Shown here one piece after another: positions 1 to 5,822 of a stretch of DNA of 5,832 nucleotides. The stretch is from the NCBI GenBank assembly GCA_964453575.1, contig CAYVRW010000119.1, positions 1 to 5,832 of the forward strand, in the 5' to 3' direction. A program made the translations under genes and the position numbers. The stretch comes from JABDBK01 sp964453575 (GTDB lineage: Bacteria > Pseudomonadota > Gammaproteobacteria > DSM-16500). Numbering within the stretch: position 1 is the first letter of the stretch; each line of letters begins with the position of its first letter. Under the pieces are notes generated by a model. The model had not been told where the DNA came from, made no database searches, and worked only from the letters and a program-made list of their open reading frames with translations.

Positions 1-869
1 GTAATGTAACTGGCGGCGGCAGCTCAAGCTTCGATGTCAGTGCATTGACCACGCCGACTGTTAACGTAAGCAGCCATACATCCAATGGTATATCCGGTTC
101 GTTTAGCGGTTACACCAGTTTCATAGGTAACAGCGCAGGCACTATCAGTGGATTAGGTAATACGGTTATTTCAGCTCTAAACACTGGAACCAGCGGTGCG
201 AACAGCTTCTCTGGATTTGGTAATATAACCGGCAGCTCAAGCTTCGATGTCAGTGCATTGACCACGCCTACTGTTAATCTGACCAGTCATACATCCAGTG
301 GTATATCCGGTTCGTTTAGCGGTTACACCACTTTCATAGGTAACAGCGCAGGCACCATCAGTGGATTGGGTAATACGGTTATTTCAGCTCTAAACACTGG
401 AACCAGCGGTGCTAACAGCTTCTCTGGATTTGGCAATCTAACCGGCAGCGGCAGCTCAAGCTTCGATGTCAGTGCATTGACCACGCCTACTGTTAATCTT
501 ACCAGCTCGACATCTAATGGTATCTCTGGTTTGTTTAGCGGTTACACCACTTTCGTAGGTAACAGCGCAGGCACCATCAGTGGATTAGGCAATACGACCT
601 TCTCAGCTGTAGGCGTTGGCGTGAGCGGTGCTAATAGCTTCTCAGGCTTTGGTAATGTAACCGGCGGCGGCAGCTCAAGCTTCAATGTCAGTGCGTTGAC
701 TGCACCTACTGTTAATCTTACCAGCAGTACATCTAGCGCAATCGCTGGTAACTTTAGCGGCTATACCACTTTCGTAGGTAATAGTGCCGGTACCCTAAGT
801 GGATTAGGCAATACAACTATCACTGCTTCCAATGCAGGAAACAGTGGTGCAAATAGCTTCTCTGGCTTT
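1..869 (+). repeat. Four tandem in-frame 213-219 bp repeats inside the adhesin gene
   Basis: Taking the GN(V/I/L)TG codons as the boundary, the units run from the left edge to 218 (219 bp if one missing base is allowed for), 219-431 (213 bp), 432-650 (219 bp) and 651-869 (219 bp), that is 73, 71, 73 and 73 codons. The anchor Ser of the motif SALTTP (SALTAP in unit 4) falls at 39, 252, 471 and 690. Units 1 and 2 are nearly identical as DNA, including a run of about 40 identical bases ending in the TSGA codons. Unit 3 is slightly diverged and unit 4 more so. The array may extend left of the window, since unit 1 begins at the edge. Confidence 0.93.
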
Positions 870-2717
870 GGTAATCTCACAGGAAGCGGCAACAACACCT
901 TTATCTTCAATACCAATGCAGGTATTACGGGCACTTTAACCGACACATCGGGTAGCAATACTTATACTTTCTCGAATGGTTCAAGTATTGGCGGAAACTT
1001 AGTAGGCAGCGGCAATGACAACTTGAGTGTGGCTGGATTTACTACACCGATTACTGTGAGCTTAGCAGGCTCAACGCCGCTTGCACTGGTTGCTGGAAGC
1101 ATTACTGGAGTTGATCAATTTACTGGTACAGATGCAGGTTCGGGCACTAACAGCACTATCGCAGGACCTTCAGGTAGCAATAACTGGATCTTGACGGGAG
1201 GCGCAACCAATAATGGTACGATTAATGGCAGCATCTCATTCTTCAACTTTGGTAATGTAGCAAATAGCTCAGGTAATAACACATTTACCTTCCAAAATAA
1301 TGCAAACATAAGCGGCAATTTAACAGGCAGCGGCACGGATACCTTGAATCTCAGCGCATACGCATCACCTAGCGTTAACTTAGCAACGAATACTGCAACC
1401 GGTATAGGAGGCACTTTCAGTGGTATGAATAATATCATAGGTGCAGGCGCAAGCAGCTTGAGTGGATTAAGTAATGCTACGATAACTGGTTCAAATGCAG
1501 GAACTAGTGGAGGCGTAAGCTTCTCTGGATTTGGTAATTTCACAGGCACAGGCACTGGTACCTTTGCCAATGCAACAGGCAGCCATACTTGGAATATTAC
1601 AACTAATGCAGGCACCGTTTCCGGCAATAGTTTCAGTGGATTTGCATCGTTAGTCGGTGGTACCTCAGATGTCTTCGTGTTTGGAAATACCAGTTCGATT
1701 TCCGGCAACTTAACAGGCGGCGGTAATTCGACGTTAGATGTCAGCGCTCGCACTTCGCCTACTGTTAATCTGTCAAGCAATACCGCGAGCGGCGTAGGCG
1801 GTACTTTCAGCGGCATTAACAATTTCTTGGGTGCAGGCAACACTAGCACTCTGGTTGGCCCAGCCGGTAACACAACCTGGAGCTCCGGCAGTGCCGATTC
1901 AGGTACGGTAGGCGGCAGCACTTATAACAACTTTGGTAATGTAACAGGCGGCGGCGGTGCCAACACATTCGTCTTTGGTAATGGCAGCGTTATCAGTGGA
2001 ATGGTTGATGGCGGCAGTGGTTCGAACAATACCATTGATTTCGGCGGATATTCGCAACCTCTTACTTTGACATTGACTTCAAACACTAGCGGTAACTTTA
2101 AAGATACAATGACACTGACTATGATTGCAAACTTTGCTAACTTCAATAACGTCGTCGGGCCTACCAATTCAGCCATACAATTGCCGACAATGCCAGCAGC
2201 AAACAATTTGGTCTTTAAACCTACTGCTGGAGGCACAAGTCTCATAGCCAGACTCAATAATGCATTTAATTTCAACTTCGCTCAATTCACCTCAATATAT
2301 GGCGGGCCTATGGGTGATACCGTTGACTTGAGTCATGTGAAAATTAACAATCCATTTGCAACGCCAGTAAGCAACCCAGCAGCACCTATTACTGGACTTT
2401 CAATTACCTATAGCATTGATGATCCTATCAATGTGACTTTCTTAGACTTTACTGGCTTTACTTTACCGTTCTTCTCAACAGGAACCACTACCGGCGGTGT
2501 CTCAGAAACACTTACCCAAGGAAATACCATGGGTAACCAAGCATTACAAAATGCACCTACTTCACAGACCGCAAACAGTAATCCTACCAGTATGTTAACA
2601 ACCGCTACCCAAGCTATAGATACGGCATTTGGTACAACAAAATTCAGTAATGAAAATGCAAGCGGCGGATGCAGCACTGGTACAAGTACGGGTTCAGAAA
2701 GAAAAACAATGCCATAA
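1..2717 (+). CDS. Large beta-strand-repeat surface adhesin, 3' part (5' end outside window)
   Basis: The frame is open from the left edge (first whole codon at 3) to TAA at 2715-2717, giving about 904 visible codons. The TTG at 45 is an internal Leu codon of a repeat, not a start, because the same repeat motif continues upstream of it. The protein is dominated by Gly, Ser, Thr and Asn, with motifs such as SGFGNxTG, DVSALTTPTVNL, FSGYTTFxGNSAG and NTFxFxN. These are typical of very large secreted proteins with filamentous-haemagglutinin-like beta-helix or beta-strand repeats. The repeat region has no Lys and no Cys; the first Lys comes near 2100. From about 2160 the sequence becomes unique and ends in an Asn/Thr/Gln-rich tail with one Cys (codon 2670-2672) after Gly-Gly. 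I see no RTX nonapeptides, LPXTG motif or C-terminal membrane anchor. Role in adhesion or biofilm formation is inferred from repeat type. Secretion route is unknown because the N-terminus is missing. The cyclase gene follows 53 bases downstream on the same strand. Confidence 0.9.
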   Translation, partial: NVTGGGSSSFDVSALTTPTVNVSSHTSNGISGSFSGYTSFIGNSAGTISGLGNTVISALNTGTSGANSFSGFGNITGSSSFDVSALTTPTVNLTSHTSSGISGSFSGYTTFIGNSAGTISGLGNTVISALNTGTSGANSFSGFGNLTGSGSSSFDVSALTTPTVNLTSSTSNGISGLFSGYTTFVGNSAGTISGLGNTTFSAVGVGVSGANSFSGFGNVTGGGSSSFNVSALTAPTVNLTSSTSSAIAGNFSGYTTFVGNSAGTLSGLGNTTITASNAGNSGANSFSGFGNLTGSGNNTFIFNTNAGITGTLTDTSGSNTYTFSNGSSIGGNLVGSGNDNLSVAGFTTPITVSLAGSTPLALVAGSITGVDQFTGTDAGSGTNSTIAGPSGSNNWILTGGATNNGTINGSISFFNFGNVANSSGNNTFTFQNNANISGNLTGSGTDTLNLSAYASPSVNLATNTATGIGGTFSGMNNIIGAGASSLSGLSNATITGSNAGTSGGVSFSGFGNFTGTGTGTFANATGSHTWNITTNAGTVSGNSFSGFASLVGGTSDVFVFGNTSSISGNLTGGGNSTLDVSARTSPTVNLSSNTASGVGGTFSGINNFLGAGNTSTLVGPAGNTTWSSGSADSGTVGGSTYNNFGNVTGGGGANTFVFGNGSVISGMVDGGSGSNNTIDFGGYSQPLTLTLTSNTSGNFKDTMTLTMIANFANFNNVVGPTNSAIQLPTMPAANNLVFKPTAGGTSLIARLNNAFNFNFAQFTSIYGGPMGDTVDLSHVKINNPFATPVSNPAAPITGLSITYSIDDPINVTFLDFTGFTLPFFSTGTTTGGVSETLTQGNTMGNQALQNAPTSQTANSNPTSMLTTATQAIDTAFGTTKFSNENASGGCSTGTSTGSERKTMP
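870..2160 (+). repeat. Diverged long-period repeats of the same adhesin family
   Basis: Downstream of the tight array the same motifs recur with larger, irregular spacing. The SA(L/Y/R)xxP-like anchor appears at 1032 (AGFTTP), 1353 (SAYASP), 1743 (SARTSP) and 2043 (GGYSQP), so spacings from 690 are 114, 107, 130 and 100 codons. Each longer period includes an extra module of the type NTFxFxN-(A/S)xISGNLTGSG that the 73-residue units lack, and some include a TW-containing strand (NNWILTGG, HTWNITTN, NTTWSSG). This is protein-level repetition with DNA divergence, so it looks older than the left-hand array. The right boundary is approximate. Confidence 0.8.
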
Positions 2718-2737
2718 TCATAGGTAAATGATATAAA
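2709..2737 (+). promoter_or_regulatory. Weak candidate sigma-70 promoter before the cyclase gene
   Basis: ATGCCA at 2709-2714 (4 of 6 matches to TTGACA) and TATAAA at 2732-2737 (5 of 6 to TATAAT) are separated by 17 bases. Transcription would begin near 2744, just upstream of the SD hairpin. The -35 box overlaps the adhesin stop codon region. Co-transcription from the adhesin gene is equally possible, since I see no terminator in the 53-base gap. Confidence 0.3.
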
Positions 2738-2748
2738 ATTCAAATGAG

Positions 2749-2770
2749 TTATGAAAAAGGATGTTCATAA
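2749..2770 (+). promoter_or_regulatory. SD of the cyclase gene displayed in a hairpin loop; CsrA-like site
   Basis: TTATGAA (2749-2755) and TTCATAA (2764-2770) are perfect inverted repeats of 7 bp enclosing the 8-base loop AAAGGATG (2756-2763). The SD, AAGGA (2757-2761), lies in the loop, 9 bases before ATG 2771. The 3' arm ends on the base immediately before the start codon. AAGGATGT (2757-2764) matches the ARGGAUGU core of the published CsrA/RsmA binding consensus exactly, and 2753-2764 matches 10 of 12 positions of RUACARGGAUGU. The stem is A/T rich, so folding alone would be weak. The geometry is seen; regulation by CsrA is inference. Confidence 0.5.
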
Positions 2771-4966
2771 ATGAACAAAAAAATACCCATTGCTCTTAGC
2801 TTATTCTTCTTCATCCTGGTGTTATGGGTGCAAATTTCTCCCATGGCATCTATCATTCCTATCGTTGACGAATTAGAAAACATCGCATACGACTGGCGAA
2901 TACGTGCCAATACGCTTACTCAAAAGAAATTTGAAACATCGGTGGTTATTGTTGATGTGGATGATAAAAGCTTAGCTGCTGAAGGTCGATGGCCTTGGCC
3001 GCGAACCAAACTTGCCGATCTTATTAAGTCCATTCAAGCCGGAGGGGCACTTGTTGTAACCATGGACTTTATCTTTCCGCAGAAAGAAACCAATATTGCT
3101 TACGAAGTGTTGAATGAAATCAATAAACGGAATCTTACTGATCCGAACGTATCGTCCATTTTTAATAAAATAAGCACCGCTTTCGATTATGATATCCAAC
3201 TCGGTCAAGCTATTAAGGCTGGCGATACTGTCATTGGATTTGGATTCAGTCAAGATCCCACTACGGTAGGTCAAATTAATCCGCCTCTTTTAACGTTAAC
3301 ACCCAAGCAAGAAAAATATCTTGATATGATGCGCGCTAATGGATTTATTGGCGCAAACGATACGTTAGCCCCTTTTGTAAAAAACATGGGATTTGTAAAT
3401 TATTCAAATACAGAAGGCATTGTACGACGTGTTCCTTTAGTGATGGACTATAAGAAAGGCATTTACCCTTCTCTTGCGTTAGAAACAGCTCGTATTTATC
3501 TACTTAGTCAAGTATCGCTCGCAACGGCTGAATATTCTGATGATATTAATCTGGAAGGTATCAAAATTGGTAATATCACTATCCCTACCGATAAAGAAGG
3601 ACAGGTTTTAGTTCCTTTTCGCGGTCCCAGTTATACTTTCCCTTATTATTCTGCAACGGATGTTTTAAATAAACAGGTACCCCCGGAAAGCTTCGAAGGA
3701 AAAATTGTTTTTGTCGGCACATCTGCAACGGGTTTAGCCGATCTTAGACCCACATCTGTCAGCAATGTTTTTCCCGGTGTGGAAATTCATGCAACTATTA
3801 CGGATGGCATACTCAAAAATGATTTTTGGTATAAACCTGAATGGGCTTTAGGAGCTGAAGTCGTTATCACTTTTATTTTAGGATGCATTATTGCTTTTTT
3901 ATATCCGTTTTTAGGCCCGCGCATCTTGATTTTTTTAACACTTACCCTTCCTTTCATCATTATGTACTTGGATAATTTACTTTTACAAAGTACACGCTTA
4001 ATTCTTTCTGTGTTTTTTCCTACAGTACTTACCATTGTATTAGGCATACTTAACGTTGTGTATGGTTATTTATTTGAATCTAGGCATCGCAAACGTTTAA
4101 ATGAAATGTTTGGTCAATACGTACCTAAAGAACATATTGAAGAAATGATGAAATCATCAGGAGAATACGGCTTACACGGTGAAGATAGAGATATGTCGGT
4201 TTTATTTTCAGATATCAGAGGATTTACTCAAATTTCTGAAATCATGTCTGCCGAACAACTGAAAGAAATGTTAAATGAAATCTTGACCCCGCTCACCGAA
4301 GTTATTTTCAATACCAAAGGCACCATTGATAAATACATTGGTGATGCCATCATGGCTTTTTGGGGTGCACCGTTAAATGATCCAAGCCATGCAGAACATG
4401 CGCTAGATGCTGCCTTAGACATGCAAAATACTCTCAAAAAATTAGCGCCTATGATAGCTGAACGAGGTTGGCCGCCTATCAAAATAGGTATTGGTGTCAA
4501 TCGTGGACAAATGATTGTAGGTGACATGGGTTCAAAGTATCGCCGCAATTATACGGTATTAGGTGACGAAGTGAATTTAGCTTCGCGCGTTGAAGGATTA
4601 ACAAAGTTTTATGGTGTTAATATTATTGTGACGGAAGAAGCAGAACGTAATCAAACCGATTTTGCATTTAGGCATTTAGACCGCATACGTGTCGTAGGAA
4701 AAACACACCCTACTAATATTTATGAAATTCTTTGTTACAAAAAAGATGCATCACCTGAGTTATTAAATGAAATAACGTTGTCTGATAGTGCTTTTGATTT
4801 ATACCTTAAACAACAATGGGACAAAGCTATCGCTATATTTGAACAATTACAGAAAGAACATCCTGATAGCAAATTCTATAAACTTTATCTTGATCGATGC
4901 TATATCTACAAAGCGGCCCCACCCCCGGCTGATTGGGATGGGACGTATGTACATACTTCGAAATAG
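2771..4966 (+). CDS. CHASE2-domain membrane adenylate cyclase (class III)
   Basis: This complete 731-residue protein is predicted to convert ATP to cAMP in response to an extracytoplasmic signal. Residues about 5-27 form an N-terminal TM helix. Residues about 30-340 form a periplasmic CHASE2 sensor, with the typical opening (ELENIAYDWRIR, RWPWPR) and closing (GKIVFVGTSATGLADLRPT) motifs. Three TM helices follow at about 360-380, 384-401 and 409-434, then the linker FGQYVPKEHIEEM (447-459). The catalytic domain spans about 471-655. It has metal-binding Asp481 (FSDIRGFT) and Asp525 (KYIGDA), adenine-recognising Lys521 and Thr595 (NYTVLGDE), and transition-state Asn602 and Arg606 (VNLASR). All key residues are present, and the Lys/Thr pair fits ATP rather than GTP, in the IIIb pattern. 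Residues about 660-712 form a TPR-like helical tail, and the end (PPPADWDGTYVHTSK) is the usual family terminus, so the gene is not truncated. ATG 2771 is chosen for the SD AAGGA 9 bases upstream and the TM that follows at once. The ligand is unknown. Confidence 0.95.
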   Translation: MNKKIPIALSLFFFILVLWVQISPMASIIPIVDELENIAYDWRIRANTLTQKKFETSVVIVDVDDKSLAAEGRWPWPRTKLADLIKSIQAGGALVVTMDFIFPQKETNIAYEVLNEINKRNLTDPNVSSIFNKISTAFDYDIQLGQAIKAGDTVIGFGFSQDPTTVGQINPPLLTLTPKQEKYLDMMRANGFIGANDTLAPFVKNMGFVNYSNTEGIVRRVPLVMDYKKGIYPSLALETARIYLLSQVSLATAEYSDDINLEGIKIGNITIPTDKEGQVLVPFRGPSYTFPYYSATDVLNKQVPPESFEGKIVFVGTSATGLADLRPTSVSNVFPGVEIHATITDGILKNDFWYKPEWALGAEVVITFILGCIIAFLYPFLGPRILIFLTLTLPFIIMYLDNLLLQSTRLILSVFFPTVLTIVLGILNVVYGYLFESRHRKRLNEMFGQYVPKEHIEEMMKSSGEYGLHGEDRDMSVLFSDIRGFTQISEIMSAEQLKEMLNEILTPLTEVIFNTKGTIDKYIGDAIMAFWGAPLNDPSHAEHALDAALDMQNTLKKLAPMIAERGWPPIKIGIGVNRGQMIVGDMGSKYRRNYTVLGDEVNLASRVEGLTKFYGVNIIVTEEAERNQTDFAFRHLDRIRVVGKTHPTNIYEILCYKKDASPELLNEITLSDSAFDLYLKQQWDKAIAIFEQLQKEHPDSKFYKLYLDRCYIYKAAPPPADWDGTYVHTSK

Positions 4967-4967
4967 G

Positions 4968-5753
4968 TTACTTCCCTACACAAAATCCACCACCCCCGCC
5001 GCCGGCTCGGGGAGCTGATTTATTAATTTCACTTTCTTTAAATTTCATTGTATTAAGCGTATTAAAGTCTGCAGGCATACTTTTTAAAATAGCCATGTTT
5101 TGATTGACTGCATTGATCATCGCAAACCGTTGATCAAATTGACTCAAATTTATGACTTGTCCTTTCAGGTTTTTTGCCTGGATTTTACCGGACTTGACTG
5201 CAATCAAGGTATCTTTATTGAGTTTTACAATAACGGAATAATCAGTTCCTAGGCTTGTTAAGGTAGCTATAGGTGTTTTAGTCTTGGTTTCTGCTGGATT
5301 ATTTTTACCAATTTGACCCGTAATAGTACGCAAACCGCCTTTGGCAACATCCATCAGATAACTATCGTTTGAAGGATTTGTTTTATCAAAAATATATTTT
5401 TCGAGCTGCATCTTGGTATTTTCAGTAATCGCGAGCAATGTTCCATCGGTCAGACTGATTTGCGCAGTACTTGATTTGTCTGATTCAATGGTGTCTTCTT
5501 TAAAAATCTCGGCTTTTCTGGCTAATGTCCGTTTTTGTTGATTGGGCAAGGTAGCGCTGACTTGACCTTTTGCCCAAATCACTTGTCCAATAGTCTCAAT
5601 CTTAGGAACTGCAGCTGGTGTGGGTGCAGGGACAGGAGCAGGCGTGGCCGCTTGATCAATTTTAGGAGCAGCAGGTGTGGATGGTGTCACTTGATCAGCC
5701 GCAAGACTCACTATGGAATATAAAGTAACAAATAGAACAACTAATAGTCGCAT
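4968..5753 (-). CDS. Secreted FecR-domain protein
   Basis: This is a 261-residue protein with ATG at 5751-5753 and TAA at 4968-4970. Residues 1-18 or 1-19 are a Sec signal peptide: Arg2, a hydrophobic core LLVVLFVTLYSIVS, then a cleavage site around SLA-A. Residues 21-50 are a Pro/Ala-rich linker in which the short phrase PKI recurs. Residues about 52-205 match the FecR domain pattern: IGQVIWAKGQVS, ISLTDGTLLAITENTKMQLE, YLMDVAKGGLRTITGQIGK, then KTPIATLTSLGTDYSV, the usual (R)GTD motif of this domain. Unlike iron-dicitrate FecR there is no N-terminal cytoplasmic anti-sigma segment and no internal TM, so it probably acts in the periplasm or at the cell surface. The C-terminus is six Gly in a row, then FCVGK with the only Cys (Cys258). 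The start is supported by a strong SD, AAAGGAG (5761-5767), 7 bases upstream. The gene is convergent with the cyclase, one base between stops. FecR-domain proteins of this exported kind are often near large adhesins; a partner role is inference. Confidence 0.9.
   Translation of the reverse strand: MRLLVVLFVTLYSIVSLAADQVTPSTPAAPKIDQAATPAPVPAPTPAAVPKIETIGQVIWAKGQVSATLPNQQKRTLARKAEIFKEDTIESDKSSTAQISLTDGTLLAITENTKMQLEKYIFDKTNPSNDSYLMDVAKGGLRTITGQIGKNNPAETKTKTPIATLTSLGTDYSVIVKLNKDTLIAVKSGKIQAKNLKGQVINLSQFDQRFAMINAVNQNMAILKSMPADFNTLNTMKFKESEINKSAPRAGGGGGGFCVGK
4994..5012 (+). terminator. Possible weak terminator hairpin for the cyclase transcript, inside the FecR gene
   Basis: CCCCG (4994-4998) and CGGGG (5008-5012) form a perfect 5-bp G/C stem with a 9-base loop, 28 bases past the cyclase stop. 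It is followed by moderately T-rich DNA (GATTTATTAATTTC) rather than a clean T-run. It lies in the poly-Gly codons of the convergent gene, so the G/C run may simply reflect coding for Gly. Offered only because there is no other terminator-like structure between the two genes. Confidence 0.2.
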
Positions 5754-5773
5754 AACTGTACTCCTTTACAGTT
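5754..5773 (-). promoter_or_regulatory. SD of the FecR gene displayed in a hairpin loop; CsrA-like site
   Basis: On the mRNA, AACUGUA and UACAGUU (5773-5767 and 5760-5754) form a perfect 7-bp stem around the hexaloop AAGGAG (5766-5761), which is the SD itself. The 3' arm ends on the base directly before AUG. A GGA in a hexaloop of form ARGGAN, closed by a short stem, is the known layout of high-affinity CsrA/RsmA sites (consensus loop ARGGAU; here 5 of 6). The inverted repeat is seen directly; the regulator is inferred. I find no convincing -10/-35 pair for this gene in the remaining 59 bases. Confidence 0.55.
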
Positions 5774-5786
5774 TAGAGGGTTCATT

Positions 5787-5822
5787 GGTGGGCACGTCGC
5801 TGCACTCCTTTGCCCACCCTAC
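5787..5822 (-). repeat. REP-like GTAG-headed palindrome
   Basis: On the minus strand the tetranucleotide GTAG (5822-5819) is followed directly by GGTGGGCA (5818-5811), a 16-base loop (5810-5795) and the perfect complementary arm TGCCCACC (5794-5787). A GTAG head next to an imperfect palindrome is the hallmark of REP elements mobilised by RAYT (TnpA-REP, Y1-type) transposases. GGTGGGCA...TGCCCACC palindromes of this kind are, from memory, abundant in intergenic regions of several gammaproteobacteria. Only one copy is visible here and no transposase is present. It could instead act as a hairpin in the FecR leader or as a terminator of something upstream. Confidence 0.5.

Noticed and set aside
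45..47. TTG as start codon of the adhesin
   Set aside because: The frame and the repeat motif (NVTGGGSSSFDVSA) continue upstream to the window edge, and the same Leu codon recurs in the later units.
1..869. CRISPR or minisatellite non-coding array
   Set aside because: Repeat units are 213-219 bp, contiguous without spacers, in frame and coding.
1115..1921. Long open frame on the minus strand inside the adhesin gene (268 codons), plus similar ones at 761-958, 1922-2275 and 2408-2743
   Set aside because: The predicted products are Pro/Leu/Val-rich low-complexity mirrors of Gly/Thr/Asn codons on the coding strand, with no domain and no supporting SD; they are by-products of the repeat composition.
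2717..2732. ATCAT/ATGAT inverted repeat as terminator of the adhesin gene
   Set aside because: A 5-bp A/T-rich stem with no following T-run would not terminate transcription.
4788..5018. Plus-strand open frame of 76 codons across the cyclase end
   Set aside because: It overlaps the conserved TPR-like tail of the cyclase and the FecR 3' end, resembles nothing, and has no convincing SD.
5535..5723. Plus-strand open frame of 62 codons within the FecR gene
   Set aside because: It is antisense to the signal peptide and Pro/Ala linker; its Arg/Cys/Ser-rich product reflects reverse reading of Ala/Pro codons.
4968..5753. FecR protein as an iron-dicitrate anti-sigma regulator
   Set aside because: It has a cleavable signal peptide and no cytoplasmic N-terminal anti-sigma segment or internal TM, and no sigma factor gene or TonB receptor lies beside it in the window.
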